Source: Bacillus sp. FJAT-47783
GTDB lineage: Bacteria > Bacillota > Bacilli > Bacillales > Aeribacillaceae
Assembly: GCF_022808615.1 (NCBI RefSeq)
Contig: NZ_JAKZKS010000013.1
Location: 18,924 to 82,923 of the forward strand
Reading direction: 5' to 3'
DNA length: 64,000 nt
Positions 28,575 to 37,636 of the stretch are shown piece after piece. The notes under the pieces are model-generated. The model searched no databases. It saw only the letters and a program-made list of their open reading frames with translations, and had not been told where the DNA came from. The position numbers and the translations under genes are program-made. Position 1 is the first letter of the stretch, and each line of letters opens with the position of its first letter.

Positions 28575-29102
28575 ATGACATATGAATTGGATACCATTTT
28601 AATTACAGAAGAAGAGTTGAAGCAAAAAGTAAAGGAAATCGGCGCTCAGATTCGGCAAGATTATCAAGATGAAACAATTGTATTCATTATTGTTTTAAAA
28701 GGAGCATTTGTGTTTGGAGCTGACTTAATCCGAGAGCTAGAAGGAAAAGTGTCCGTTGACTTTGTCGCGGCTTCGAGTTACGGCAATCAAACGGAAACGA
28801 CAGGAAAAGTACGATTGTTAAAAGACATCGATGTGAACATTACAGGTAAAAATGTCGTTCTTGTGGAGGATATCATCGATTCAGGCTTAACACTTAGCTT
28901 TTTAAAAGAGCACTTTCAGCTACATAATCCAAAATCGTTAAAAATATGTACATTGCTTGATAAACCTGAGCGCCGAAAGATTGACTTAAAAGCGGATTAC
29001 GTTGGGTTTGTTATTCCAGATAAATTCATAGTCGGATATGGTATTGACTATGCGGAAATGTACCGGAACCTTCCATATATTGCTTCTGTGAAGGAAGTAT
29101 AA
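28575..29102 (+). CDS. hpt: Hypoxanthine-guanine phosphoribosyltransferase
   Basis: A 175-residue type I phosphoribosyltransferase converting hypoxanthine or guanine with PRPP to IMP or GMP. Key motifs: LKGAFVFGADLIREL, SSYGNQTETTGKVRLLKD, the PRPP loop VVLVEDIIDSGLTLSFL and FVIPDKFIVGYGIDYAEMYRNLP. Standalone gene with an AGGTGAGC ribosome site and its own terminator. Bacillaceae usually have another hpt beside tilS, so this may be a second copy; that cannot be seen here. Confidence 0.9.
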   Translation: MTYELDTILITEEELKQKVKEIGAQIRQDYQDETIVFIIVLKGAFVFGADLIRELEGKVSVDFVAASSYGNQTETTGKVRLLKDIDVNITGKNVVLVEDIIDSGLTLSFLKEHFQLHNPKSLKICTLLDKPERRKIDLKADYVGFVIPDKFIVGYGIDYAEMYRNLPYIASVKEV

Positions 29103-29126
29103 AGTGGACATCTTATCGTATTAAAT

Positions 29127-29154
29127 AAACCAGCCTTGATCAGGCTGGTTTTTA
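29127..29154. terminator. Terminator between hpt and yhcV
   Basis: AACCAGCC and GGCTGGTT with a 7-base loop; T run on the + strand, A-rich opposite side, so it may serve both convergent genes. Confidence 0.85.
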
Positions 29155-29158
29155 TAAA

Positions 29159-29584
29159 CTAAAAGGTTTGATTTTGTTGAGAAATATTAGTTAGTGCTTC
29201 TCCAGCAGATTCGTTGGACATTTGATTTGTAGCTAAATCACCTAACGCAACATATCCGACTAATTGATTGTTTTCTACAATTGGTAAGCGACGAATTTGA
29301 TTTTGTGCCATTAATTGAGATGCTTCTTGCAGGCTCATGTTTGGATTACCTGAAACAATGTTTGTCGACATCACTTCGGATACTGGCGTATTTCCATCCA
29401 TCCCTTGCGCGGTTGTTCGAAGCGTAATATCTCGGTCGGTTAAGACCCCTTTTAATTGCCCATTTTCAACAACAGGAATCGAGCCGATATTATGTTGACT
29501 CATTAATTGTGCTGCTTCTTGAACAGTTTGATTGGACGAAACACAAACAACATTCTTACTCATAATGTCTTGAATCGTATTCAT
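29159..29584 (-). CDS. yhcV: CBS-domain pair protein (YhcV-like)
   Basis: A 141-residue protein made of two CBS domains (IQDIMSKNVVCVSSNQTVQE...VLTDRDITLR and VMSTNIVSG...RLPIVENNQLVGYVALGDLA), which usually form a Bateman module binding adenine nucleotides. A short Gln/Asn/Ser-rich tail follows. Start at 29584 has AAAGGAGTGG upstream. Bacillus subtilis YhcV has the same length and lies in the same neighbourhood (yhcT, yhcU, yhcV, glpP). Its ligand and partner are unknown. Confidence 0.8.
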   Translation of the reverse strand: MNTIQDIMSKNVVCVSSNQTVQEAAQLMSQHNIGSIPVVENGQLKGVLTDRDITLRTTAQGMDGNTPVSEVMSTNIVSGNPNMSLQEASQLMAQNQIRRLPIVENNQLVGYVALGDLATNQMSNESAGEALTNISQQNQTF

Positions 29585-29879
29585 AAATTGTTCCACTCCT
29601 TTCGTACATAGTTTAAACGGGTGTCAGCAATTTATTATTGGAAATAATTAACGATTATATCATTCACAAATTGTTTAATAAAGTTTATGTTCAATTCTTT
29701 TACAATCTAATAAAAAGTGTACTATAATGTCCATGTGTGTATGAAAAAGACTAGTACCGTAAATTTTACTGCTTTTTTCATTGAGAAAGAAGAGTGATAT
29801 GACTTGATCCAATCACTTCTCTCAAGTATGTAAAGCAACAACAAAAATACGATTATAAAACAGATAAATGAGGGAAATT

Positions 29880-30299
29880 ATGAACGAAAACAAAAAAGAA
29901 AACATACTTTTAATCGCATGGGCCGCATCTCTTGTTTCTACTTTAGGAAGTCTTTATTTCTCAGAAGTCATGAAATTTATCCCATGTGATTTATGTTGGT
30001 ATCAACGAATTTTTATGTATCCACTTGTCTTCATTCTTGGTATTGCAACAATTCGAAAAGATACTAATGTTGCGATGTATTCGTTAATTCTTTCGGCCAT
30101 TGGCGGAGCTATATCGATTTACCATTATTCTATACAAAAAATCTCATTTTTAAGCAACAATGCTCCTGCTTGTGGGCGTGTTCCTTGTACTGGCGAGTAC
30201 GTGAACTGGTTTGGATTTATTACCATTCCACTTTTAGCTCTAACAGGATTTACCATTATCTTCATTTCAAGTATCATGATTCTACGACAAAAAGGTTAG
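29880..30299 (+). CDS. bdbC: Thiol-disulphide oxidoreductase BdbC (DsbB-like)
   Basis: A 139-residue membrane protein with four helices. The quinone-side motif is CDLCWYQRIFMYPLV (first CxxC) and the second cysteine pair is in APACGRVPC. DsbB/BdbC re-oxidises a thioredoxin-like partner and passes electrons to quinone, forming disulphides in exported proteins. Start at 29880, where GAGGGAAATT precedes ATG. The next gene, 10 bases on, codes for a membrane-anchored thioredoxin-fold protein, giving the full oxidase pair. Confidence 0.9.
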   Translation: MNENKKENILLIAWAASLVSTLGSLYFSEVMKFIPCDLCWYQRIFMYPLVFILGIATIRKDTNVAMYSLILSAIGGAISIYHYSIQKISFLSNNAPACGRVPCTGEYVNWFGFITIPLLALTGFTIIFISSIMILRQKG

Positions 30300-30309
30300 G
30301 TGAAAACAG

Positions 30310-30786
30310 TTGAAAAAAATTTTACTATTTGGCGGAATTATCGTTCTATTATTCGGCCTATTAGCATTCATTACGAATTATCAAAATGAGCAAAAGTTAG
30401 CTGGCGTTGAAAACAACCCATATAATAAAAATGATTTAGACCCTGCTACGATCGAATTATTAGAGGATCCAAATTATCAAAACATTATACTTCCTGAAGA
30501 GCTTGAAGAAAAAGTGAAAAACAAAGAAGACATGATTGTTTATTTCTTCAGTTCAACATGTATACATTGTAAAAATACAACACCTGTCTTAATGCCGATT
30601 GCAGAAGAATTAAATATGGATATTAAACAGTACAACTTGTTGGAGTTTGAACAAGGATGGGATCAATACAATATTAACTCAACACCAACACTTGTCCAAT
30701 TCAAGGATGGGAAAGAAGTGAACCGTGTTGAAGGCTATCAAGAGGAAGCCTTTTTTAAAGAGCTACTAACAGAATGGAAATCTTAA
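30310..30786 (+). CDS. Membrane-anchored thioredoxin-fold protein, BdbC partner
   Basis: A 158-residue protein with an N-terminal anchor (ILLFGGIIVLLFGLLAFI, residues 4-21) and an outside thioredoxin domain: MIVYFFSSTCIHCKNTTPVL holds the CIHC active site and NINSTPTLVQFKDGKEV the cis-proline loop. TTG start with AGGTG upstream. With BdbC it likely forms disulphides in secreted proteins. It follows bdbC by 10 bases and ends in a strong terminator. Confidence 0.88.
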   Translation: MKKILLFGGIIVLLFGLLAFITNYQNEQKLAGVENNPYNKNDLDPATIELLEDPNYQNIILPEELEEKVKNKEDMIVYFFSSTCIHCKNTTPVLMPIAEELNMDIKQYNLLEFEQGWDQYNINSTPTLVQFKDGKEVNRVEGYQEEAFFKELLTEWKS

Positions 30787-30796
30787 CGGTCAAAAC

Positions 30797-30836
30797 AAAT
30801 CCGAGTGATGATAATGGAGTCGTCACTCGGATTTTA
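30797..30836 (+). terminator. Terminator of bdbC operon
   Basis: AAATCCGAGTGA pairs with TCACTCGGATTT, followed by TTATTTTT. Confidence 0.9.
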
Positions 30837-30901
30837 TTTTTGAAAAAAGCATTGTTTTTAAGTTACTATCTCCACATTTTTTTAGTTACACCTATTTTAT
30901 T

Positions 30902-31015
30902 CGTCACTTTAATCGCATTTTTTCATCACTTACACGATTTTTCCCATCACTATCTGGCATTTTTCCATCACTTCTAACACTTTTTCATCACTTTCTCACG
31001 TTTTTCCATCACTTC
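30902..31015. repeat. Irregular array of TTTTTCCATCACTT units
   Basis: Five or six units of the form ttttt-(c)-catcactt at intervals of about 18 to 22 bases between the convergent bdbC operon and yhcU. Each unit starts with T-rich sequence followed by the catcact core. No hairpin or frame is visible inside. Confidence 0.65.
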
Positions 31016-31031
31016 TATTAATTCGGTATAT

Positions 31032-31066
31032 AAAAACCCACAAACCATTATCGTTTGCGGGCTTCC
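31032..31066 (-). terminator. Terminator of yhcU
   Basis: GCCCGCAAAC and GTTTGTGGG (minus strand, one G-U pair) followed by TTTTTATA. Confidence 0.75.
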
Positions 31067-31071
31067 GGATT

Positions 31072-31476
31072 CTATATAATCCACTTATTCGCAGGCTTTA
31101 TATACCGACTAAAGACTTCTTCCCTCGTTGAAACAGATAGAAATTGATCATAAGATAGGGGAAATTTATACCCATATTGTTCTAACGTACGCAAATTCTT
31201 TTCAAACATCTCTCTATACTTTTCTTTATTTCTCTCTGCTTCTTGTACATTTTCTAGTAGTGCAATAAGTGCTTGTAGACTGGACATAATTTGAAACGCC
31301 TCTTTTAATGTACCGTTATAGTCCGCAGAATCATCCGGTTTTAATACAGACATCTCTTCCAATTCCTCAACCTTTTTGTCAGGAAAGTACATCGGAAAGA
31401 TTTCGGTAAACATTTGTTGTACAAGTTCCTCAATATATTTTTCTTGCTCCTCTGTACTTGCAACGACAATTTTCAA
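31072..31476 (-). CDS. yhcU: YhcU-like conserved protein
   Basis: A 134-residue soluble, acidic, helical protein (IVVASTEEQEKYIEELVQQM...LKEAFQIMSSLQALIALLENV). It resembles the YhcU family of Bacillus (unknown function) in length and composition and lies next to a pseudouridine synthase and sortase as in Bacillus subtilis. TTG start with AAAGGGTGAG upstream. No catalytic motif visible. Confidence 0.7.
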   Translation of the reverse strand: MKIVVASTEEQEKYIEELVQQMFTEIFPMYFPDKKVEELEEMSVLKPDDSADYNGTLKEAFQIMSSLQALIALLENVQEAERNKEKYREMFEKNLRTLEQYGYKFPLSYDQFLSVSTREEVFSRYIKPANKWII

Positions 31477-31604
31477 CGATTACTCACCCTTTTACATTTC
31501 GTTACTTACATAAGAATACCATAGCTTCTTTCATCATTTTAGAGGTAAGTGTTTCCGTCATTTTTGTTGTATACTGGGAAAAGACAAAATGAAAGGTGAT
31601 GAAC

Positions 31605-32507
31605 ATGAAGCGAAACGGTGACTGGATGGAATGGACCATCCATGAAGAATGGACAAAAATTCCATTACAAGAATTATTAAAAACAACATTAAGAGCTCCT
31701 AAAGCCCTCTTGCACGAATGGAGAATGAATAAACAAGTAAAAGTGAATGACGAAAATCCAAATTGGATGAAGCCGTTACAAGTTGGAGATAAGTTATCCA
31801 TTGAGCTTTTTGAAAAAGAAACCGATCCCGTTATATGTGAAAAACACCCGATAGATATTCTATTTGAAGATGACCATGTCATTATTTTAAATAAACCGAT
31901 ACAGATGAACACACACCCGAATGAAAAGGGAGAGACTGGGACTTTAGCCAATGCTTTAGCCTATTACTATCAAAAAAATAGGAAAAAGATAAAAACTCGG
32001 CACGTTCATCGGCTTGATAAAGACACATCAGGCGCTGTCGTTTTTGCGAAGCATCGTCTTGCCCATTCGATTTTAAATCAAGACCTAATCGAGAGAAAAA
32101 TGAAGCGTACTTATGTAGCCATCGTTCATGGCAAAATGAAGAAAATTACCGGAACCATCAATGCACCGATTGGCCGAGACCGTCATCATCCAGTTCGGAG
32201 GCGAGTGTCAAAAGCTGGGCAACAAGCCATTACACACTACGAAGTAATCAATTACTGTAAGGAGCTTGATTGCACTGTTGTAAAATTAACACTTGATACA
32301 GGGCGAACGCATCAAATCCGTGTGCATTTATCTTCCATCGGTCACCCGATAATGGGGGATAAACTATACGGTAGTAAAAACGGTCATATAAAACGGCAAG
32401 CACTTCATGCTGAAAACGTGACATTTATTCACCCAATAACAGGAGAAAAACTAGAGATTCATGCTCCTTTCCCTAACGACATCAAAAACTTACTTTCTAC
32501 ATGTTAA
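31605..32507 (+). CDS. yhcT: RluA-family rRNA pseudouridine synthase (YhcT-like)
   Basis: A 300-residue RluA-type enzyme converting uridine to pseudouridine in RNA. The N-terminal S4-like part is followed by the catalytic motif HVHRLDKDTSGAVVFAK with the key aspartate, and by TGRTHQIRVHLSSIGHPIMGD. The ATG at 31605 is preferred to three earlier in-frame codons because AAAGGTGAT is at the right distance. Conserved next to yhcU and the sortase gene as in Bacillus subtilis. Target site not predictable from sequence. Confidence 0.9.
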   Translation: MKRNGDWMEWTIHEEWTKIPLQELLKTTLRAPKALLHEWRMNKQVKVNDENPNWMKPLQVGDKLSIELFEKETDPVICEKHPIDILFEDDHVIILNKPIQMNTHPNEKGETGTLANALAYYYQKNRKKIKTRHVHRLDKDTSGAVVFAKHRLAHSILNQDLIERKMKRTYVAIVHGKMKKITGTINAPIGRDRHHPVRRRVSKAGQQAITHYEVINYCKELDCTVVKLTLDTGRTHQIRVHLSSIGHPIMGDKLYGSKNGHIKRQALHAENVTFIHPITGEKLEIHAPFPNDIKNLLSTC

Positions 32508-32541
32508 AAGAGGCCGTTCCTCTTGAAAGGAACGGCCTCTT
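32508..32541. terminator. Bidirectional terminator between yhcT and sortase gene
   Basis: 14-bp perfect arms AAGAGGCCGTTCCT and complement, 6-base loop, flanked by A and T runs. Confidence 0.9.
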
Positions 32542-32542
32542 A

Positions 32543-33130
32543 TTATGATACTCGTTTCGCATACATAATGTAGCGTTCTGGCGCATTTCCAATATATGAA
32601 AAAGGATAACATGTCGTCACGATAAGCTCTTCTTCTTTATTTTGCAATGTAATAATGCTCGTATCGTCTGCATCTACAATTTTTGTTTTGACCATTTCAT
32701 ACGTAAAGGAGCCATATGGTAATTCAACAACAAATGTATCCCCTATTTCTAATTCTCCTATTTTCCGAAAGACCGTATCGCGGTGTCCAGATAAAATAAT
32801 TTGCCCATTTTCATCCGGGTAGTAACTCCCTTTATAATGACCGACCCCTTTATCCAAATCATCTGGATCGGTTCCTTCTATGATCGGAAGCTCTGCTTCT
32901 AAACGTGGGATGGATAAAAGACCGACTGCCTCTCCTTCGTTTGGTAAAAACCGATCTGAACCTTTTCTTTCATCACTTGCAGGTATATTTTCAATTCGCT
33001 CTTTTGCTTTTACGATTGATTGATTCGTTTCATAATGGGTATAGACCAATTTCCCTAAAGCCAAAACCATAAATCCAATACCAGAGACGATTAATAGCCA
33101 AGATAACCATTTCATCTGTAAACGAACCAC
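32543..33130 (-). CDS. srtD: Class D sortase
   Basis: A 195-residue transpeptidase with an N-terminal anchor (WLLIVSGIGFMVLALGKLV). Catalytic residues: H in ILSGHRDT, C in LIVTTCYPF (the TLxTC position, here VTTC) and R in PERYIMYAKR. Class D sortases attach LPxTA/S proteins to the wall, in Bacillus subtilis YhcS acts on YhcR and YfkN. The YhcR-like protein of this window (41209-46524) ends in LPNTA and is the likely substrate. GTG start with AAAGGAA upstream. In Bacillus subtilis the two genes are adjacent; here about 8 kb lie between them. Confidence 0.9.
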   Translation of the reverse strand: MVRLQMKWLSWLLIVSGIGFMVLALGKLVYTHYETNQSIVKAKERIENIPASDERKGSDRFLPNEGEAVGLLSIPRLEAELPIIEGTDPDDLDKGVGHYKGSYYPDENGQIILSGHRDTVFRKIGELEIGDTFVVELPYGSFTYEMVKTKIVDADDTSIITLQNKEEELIVTTCYPFSYIGNAPERYIMYAKRVS

Positions 33131-33223
33131 TTCTTTCCTTTTTCTTTATTATACTAATTTTTTCCTTGAATCTCTATATACAATACTGTTAAAGAAAAGG
33201 TTTTGGAAAAAAGGAGGCGTGAA

Positions 33224-33715
33224 ATGTTTCAAGACACTATCAATACAGAGAAAGAATTAAGAGAAATACTAAGTGAGCCCAGAAAACTCGTTAAAAGGAA
33301 ATCGATCAACATTGTCAACAATTCATTCAAAAATCCCCATTTCTTTTAATCGGGAGTGCCAATCAGGATGGCTTGTGTGACGTATCACCACGAGGGGACC
33401 AGCCAGGGTTTGTCCATATTTTAAACGAAAACTATTTACTCATCCCTAATTTAGGAGAAACGTTAAGAGTAAACGGGATTGCCACGATTATTCGTGATAA
33501 ACACTTATTACAAAAGATGGCTGTAAGAAACAAAATGCCGCTCGTTGCAATCGCAGTGAAAGTAGAAGAATGTTTTATTCATTGTGCAAAGTCGATAAAG
33601 CGCTAAAAAATTATGGAACTCCGAAACGTGGTTTGAAACGGAACAGCTTCCAAAACCAGCAAAAATACTAGCCGACCACGCTAAGCTCCCAAGTATAGAT
33701 GAGCAAAACCTTTAA
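33224..33715 (+). pseudogene. PPOX-type FMN-binding protein (MSMEG_1061-like), broken
   Basis: A perfect ribosome site (AAGGAGG, 33211-33217) and ATG at 33224 begin a frame MFQDTINTEKELREILSEPR that is soon lost. The family core then appears in another frame (LIGSANQDGLCDVSPRGDQP, LGETLRVNG, PLVAIAVKVEECFIHCAKS), and the end (ETWFETEQLPKPAKI, LADHAKLPS) in a third. The middle also lacks about 20 residues usually found before LIPGLGETLRVNG. Two frameshifts and a deletion mean it is dead. Pyridoxamine-phosphate-oxidase-like flavin proteins of this type act on small substrates. Confidence 0.8.
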
Positions 33716-33762
33716 TTAAATAAATTCTATTGCCATTATAAGAGTATTCAAAAAAAGTTAGT

Positions 33763-34764
33763 TCACTTTAAACCTAGCACGTTCACAACAGTTCTTCCTC
33801 TTATTTTTCCTTGCAAGATGTCAGATAACGTTTCGGGTAAATCTCTTAATGATATTTCATTTTCAATTGTTCCCAAATCTTCTGGCTTTAGGTCAGTTGC
33901 CATTCGGTTCCATAAAGTTTCTCTTAAATCTTTGGGACAATAAACAGAATCTATTCCCAATAAATTTACACCTCTAAGGATAAAAGGGAAAACAGTTGTT
34001 GGTACTTCTGCACCTCCAGTTAATCCACTTACAGCAACAGCTCCTCCATATTTTGTATTACTTAAAATAGAAGCTAATGTCTTACCACCGACTGGGTCTA
34101 CAGCACCTGCCCACCGCTGATTTCCAATAGGACGAATTTTTTCTGGTGTAACATCTGCACGCGATACAATCTCTTTTGCTCCTAATTTCTTTAAGTAATC
34201 ATATTCAGATTCTTTCCCTGTACTTGCTGTTACATGATAATTTCGTTTGGCAAGCATTGAAATCGCCATGCTTCCTACGCCACCAGTTGCCCCTGTAACT
34301 AAAATAGGACCACTTTCTGGTGTTAGTCCATTTTTTTCTAATTCATGGAAAGAAAGAGCAGCTGTAAATCCTGCCGTCCCAAAGACCATCGCTTCCTTTA
34401 AGGTTAAATTATCTGGCAGAGGTACTACCCAATCCGCTGGAACTCTTGCATATTCACTATATCCACCATAATGAGTAACACCTAACTCATAGCCTGTCAC
34501 AATAACCTTGTCACCCTCTTTATAGCGAGAATCATTTGATGAAGTAACTGTTCCTGCAAGATCAATTCCAGGAATAAAAGGATATTTTTGAACAATCTTT
34601 CCGTTTGGAATACTTGCTAAACCATCTTTATAATTTACGCTTGAGTAATGAACTCTTATCGTCACATCTCCTTCGGGTAAGTCATCAAAAGATAATGATT
34701 CGATATTGATTGAAAAACCTTCTTCCGTTTTATTCACGACTAGAGCACTAAATTCCTTTGGCAT
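33763..34764 (-). CDS. YhdH/YhfP-family quinone oxidoreductase
   Basis: A 333-residue zinc-free medium-chain reductase: substrate part with VHYSSVNYKDGLAS and PFIPGIDLAGTV, nucleotide loop GPILVTGATGGVGSMAISML, and the family's GLTGGAEVPTTVFPFILRGV. Relatives (YhdH, YhfP, AcuI) reduce acrylyl-CoA-like or quinone substrates with NADPH. The start at 34764 has GAAAGGAGAA upstream. It is divergent from a TetR regulator gene with a palindrome between them, so it is probably controlled by it. Confidence 0.88.
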   Translation of the reverse strand: MPKEFSALVVNKTEEGFSINIESLSFDDLPEGDVTIRVHYSSVNYKDGLASIPNGKIVQKYPFIPGIDLAGTVTSSNDSRYKEGDKVIVTGYELGVTHYGGYSEYARVPADWVVPLPDNLTLKEAMVFGTAGFTAALSFHELEKNGLTPESGPILVTGATGGVGSMAISMLAKRNYHVTASTGKESEYDYLKKLGAKEIVSRADVTPEKIRPIGNQRWAGAVDPVGGKTLASILSNTKYGGAVAVSGLTGGAEVPTTVFPFILRGVNLLGIDSVYCPKDLRETLWNRMATDLKPEDLGTIENEISLRDLPETLSDILQGKIRGRTVVNVLGLK

Positions 34765-34821
34765 CGAAATTTCTCCTTTCAAATTCGTTATTTTATCATA
34801 CTGTAAATTTATCGTAATACA

Positions 34822-34865
34822 TTTTATACTGACCGGTCAATATATTTCATCCAGTCAGTATAAAA
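34822..34865. promoter_or_regulatory. TetR-type operator between reductase and regulator genes
   Basis: Perfect 12-base arms TTTTATACTGAC and GTCAGTATAAAA; the left half includes the palindrome GACCGGTC. The dyad lies between two divergent genes, one of which encodes a TetR protein. Confidence 0.75.
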
Positions 34866-34927
34866 CCTCGTATAAATTGATAATATTTTATATAATATTG
34901 TTAGGTTTCAAATGGAGGTTGGATCGA

Positions 34928-35521
34928 ATGGCTAAAAAAGCTGAACAAAGACGCAAACAAATACTAAAAGCAGCATTTCAAGTTGCCTCTGAAAAAGGTT
35001 ATGAGTCTGTAACATTACAGGATATTGCAGATTATGCGGGGGTAAGTAAAGGGGTAACAAACTATTATTTTAAAAATAAAGCAGATGTATTTGCACACTT
35101 ATTTGAATGGATTACAACGAGAATTTATGAAAAAGAAACAGAATCTATTGATGAAAAAGAAACAGCAATTGAAAAACTAGAAGCATATATAAACCAGGTC
35201 TTCATCAGTCCTACAGAAAATAAGACTTTCTATCGTGTGTACTTAGATTTTTTAGCACAGATGAAAAATAATAGCCGGTATAAAGAAATTAACCAACAAT
35301 TTTATCAAAACTGTTTCTCTATCGGTAAAAAGATTATCACACAGGGAATCGAAGAGAATGTATTTAAAGTTGATAATATCGAGCAATCTGCCATTAGTAT
35401 ACGTTGTATGATTGATGGTAGCATCATTCAGTGGCTAATGATGGACGATGACAGCTTACATAATTATTACCGAACTGTATGTTACGAATCAATTCTTCAA
35501 ATTCTAAATTTTAAAAAATGA
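34928..35521 (+). CDS. TetR family transcriptional regulator
   Basis: A 197-residue repressor. The DNA-binding domain is residues 5-55 (RRKQILKAAFQVASEKGYES, then LQDIADYAGVSKGVTNYYF); the helical ligand domain follows and shows no recognised ligand signature. The ATG at 34928 has GGAGGTTGGATCGA upstream; a long in-frame extension further upstream passes through the operator and is not used. Likely represses the divergent quinone reductase through the dyad at 34822-34865. Confidence 0.9.
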   Translation: MAKKAEQRRKQILKAAFQVASEKGYESVTLQDIADYAGVSKGVTNYYFKNKADVFAHLFEWITTRIYEKETESIDEKETAIEKLEAYINQVFISPTENKTFYRVYLDFLAQMKNNSRYKEINQQFYQNCFSIGKKIITQGIEENVFKVDNIEQSAISIRCMIDGSIIQWLMMDDDSLHNYYRTVCYESILQILNFKK

Positions 35522-35677
35522 AAATGGATGAATAAAAAAAGCAAACGGGTATGGTGTTTCCTTTAAACACTTATTCCACTATTTGTCCCTTAACAGGGTA
35601 ACGTGTCTAGCATTTATCATCATCCCTATTGTAAAATGTTAACATCTTCATTTCCATTCAACCTGGAGGTTCTTTTT

Positions 35678-35884
35678 ATGGATCGTCTTCTGTGGGTAAT
35701 AGGGATTGTCGTTTTTGTGATTAGCTTCATCTTTTTTGCGATGAATTTTATAGGGGAATTTAGCGAAACGGTGCTACTTGTCTCATTGTTCGGAATGTTT
35801 AATGCTATAATCGCGATGGCGGTAGGAGAAATCTTACAAAAAATTAAGTTTCTTATCAGAAGTGAACAAAAAACAAAACGCTAG
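35678..35884 (+). CDS. Small two-helix membrane protein
   Basis: A 68-residue protein with two membrane helices (LLWVIGIVVFVISFIFFAM and LLVSLFGMFNAIIAMAVG) and a basic tail. Start at 35678 with GGAGG ten bases upstream. Family not recognised; strong ribosome site and its own terminator support it as a real gene. Confidence 0.65.
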   Translation: MDRLLWVIGIVVFVISFIFFAMNFIGEFSETVLLVSLFGMFNAIIAMAVGEILQKIKFLIRSEQKTKR

Positions 35885-35905
35885 AAAAATATTCTAGCGT
35901 TTTAC
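35875..35905. terminator. Terminator between small membrane gene and aldo/keto reductase
   Basis: AAAACGCTAGAA and TTCTAGCGTTTT around a 5-base loop, suitable for both convergent genes. Confidence 0.85.
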
Positions 35906-35913
35906 AAGCTTCA

Positions 35914-36744
35914 TTAAAAATCAAAGTTGTCTGGGTCAGGACCTACGCGCTCATCTCTATTTAGTGCATCAATACGATCCATCTCCGCTTTTGTTAATTC
36001 AAAATCAAAAATGGATGCGTTTTGAATAATGCGTTCTCTTTTCGTTGATTTTGGAATCGTCACAATACCAGATTGTACATCCCAACGAAGAATAATTTGG
36101 GCTGGCGTTTTCCCATATTTCCTACCAATTTCGACTAATACTTCATGATCTAATAATTTTCCTTGCATAAGAGGTGACCATGCTTCTATTTGAATTTGGT
36201 GCTTTTCACAAAATTCGCGCAGCTCTTTTTGAATGAGACGAGGGTGCAACTCTACTTGATTGACCATTGGCTTAATTTCAGCATCTTTCAGCAAGTCTTC
36301 CAAATGATGAATATGGAAATTACTTACCCCAATCGCTCGTACTTTTCCCTCATTGTATAAATGCTCAAGAGCCTTCCATGTTTCTTTATATTTGCCGGCA
36401 ACCGGCCAGTGGATTAAATATAAATCTAAATAATCTAAACCAAGACGATCTAAGCTTGCTTGAAACGCTTCTAAAGTAGATTCGTAACCTTGATCACTGT
36501 TCCACACTTTACTTGTCACAAAAATTTCTTCACGCGGGACACCTGATTTGCGAATTCCTTGTCCTACACCTTCTTCATTTTTATACACCGCTGCAGTATC
36601 GATGCTACGGTACCCAACCTCTAAAGCTGTTTTCACAGAATGAATGGCTTCTTCCCCATCTTCGACTTTAAAAACACCTAGTCCAAACCAAGGCATTTTC
36701 ACACCATTATGTAAAGTTGTACAATCTTGAAGACTTGTAAGCAT
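35914..36744 (-). CDS. yvgN: Aldo/keto reductase (YvgN-like)
   Basis: A 276-residue NADPH-dependent reductase, TIM barrel. Family features: [20 protein letters not shown] (catalytic Asp and Tyr), [13 protein letters not shown] (Lys), YLIHWP (His), [16 protein letters not shown], and the cofactor site [12 protein letters not shown]. Close in sequence to YvgN of Bacillus subtilis, which detoxifies methylglyoxal. Start at 36744 with GGAGATGAAAGG directly before; an in-frame extension of six codons is less likely. Confidence 0.88.
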   Translation of the reverse strand: MLTSLQDCTTLHNGVKMPWFGLGVFKVEDGEEAIHSVKTALEVGYRSIDTAAVYKNEEGVGQGIRKSGVPREEIFVTSKVWNSDQGYESTLEAFQASLDRLGLDYLDLYLIHWPVAGKYKETWKALEHLYNEGKVRAIGVSNFHIHHLEDLLKDAEIKPMVNQVELHPRLIQKELREFCEKHQIQIEAWSPLMQGKLLDHEVLVEIGRKYGKTPAQIILRWDVQSGIVTIPKSTKRERIIQNASIFDFELTKAEMDRIDALNRDERVGPDPDNFDF

Positions 36745-36837
36745 CCTTTCATCTCCTCTCAAAATTCCTTCATCCTACATTATGAAGAAATGATGGAAGA
36801 AATGAAAATGATTTGCTTCATACAGTTAAGAATATGG

Positions 36838-37416
36838 TTATAACATCTCAATAATATCTTCCACTTCCTTTAACATATCTTTTCGCGATTGATCATCGAT
36901 ATACGGAACTGAATAAAAAAATTTATGCGCGATCGTTTCAATTCCACAAAATTGCAAAATCCCAACATCGATTATTGTTTCAATAGCTGTAATGAGTTGA
37001 AGTGATTTTAATTTGTCTTTTGGATTCGCAGTCGTTTGAAAAATGAGTGCCTTCTTATGAGTCAATAATCCTTCCGATCCTTCATCCTGAAATTCAAAGG
37101 CAAAACCGTTCGTAAATACGCGATCAAAATAGCCTTTTAATATGGCAGGCATTCCCCCCCACCATGTTGGAAAAATAAAAATTAAATTTTCCGCCCAATT
37201 TATATGCTCTTGCTCTTCCCGTACAGTCGAGGGTGCTTTCTCTTGTTGCGGTACCGTAAACGAATCCTCTTTTAATACAGGGTTGAAACTCATTTCATAT
37301 AAATCACGAACTCGTATTTCATGGTTCTTTTCTTCCAACTTTTGAATACACGTTTCAACAATAGACTTATTAAAACTTGATGGACTAGGATGAGCAACAA
37401 TGATTAACGTCTTCAT
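36838..37416 (-). CDS. NAD(P)H:quinone oxidoreductase, flavodoxin-like fold
   Basis: A 192-residue FMN/FAD reductase: LIIVAHPSPSSFNKSIVE binds the flavin phosphate, IFIFPTWWGGMPAILKGYFDRVF is the hallmark of the NQO1/MdaB family. It uses NAD(P)H to reduce quinones by two electrons, avoiding semiquinone radicals. Together with two other oxidoreductase genes on the same strand it forms a detoxification cluster, although gaps of 75 to over 1000 bases suggest separate transcripts. Confidence 0.88.
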   Translation of the reverse strand: MKTLIIVAHPSPSSFNKSIVETCIQKLEEKNHEIRVRDLYEMSFNPVLKEDSFTVPQQEKAPSTVREEQEHINWAENLIFIFPTWWGGMPAILKGYFDRVFTNGFAFEFQDEGSEGLLTHKKALIFQTTANPKDKLKSLQLITAIETIIDVGILQFCGIETIAHKFFYSVPYIDDQSRKDMLKEVEDIIEML

Positions 37417-37636
37417 TTACGTCCTCCAAACAACGTCTTTTCACTTATTATGGAAAATCTGCTCATTTTCATGCATTCACTCAGATACTTTAACACGATA
37501 AAATCTCATGGCAAAATAAAACCCTTTCATTTTTTTCAATATTAAAAAGCAATAAATATTTTCATAAAGGGTTGAAACCATTTATGAAATTGGTAAAATA
37601 GCGATAGTCACATTCTTCGTAAAGGATGGGAGAAAC

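Noticed and set aside
30902..31015. CRISPR or tandem tRNA-like structure
   Set aside because: Units are short T-rich motifs with 5-10 base gaps and no stem-loop structure.
31502..31951. A 149-codon minus-strand frame opposite yhcT
   Set aside because: Antisense shadow of a clear pseudouridine synthase; no ribosome site.
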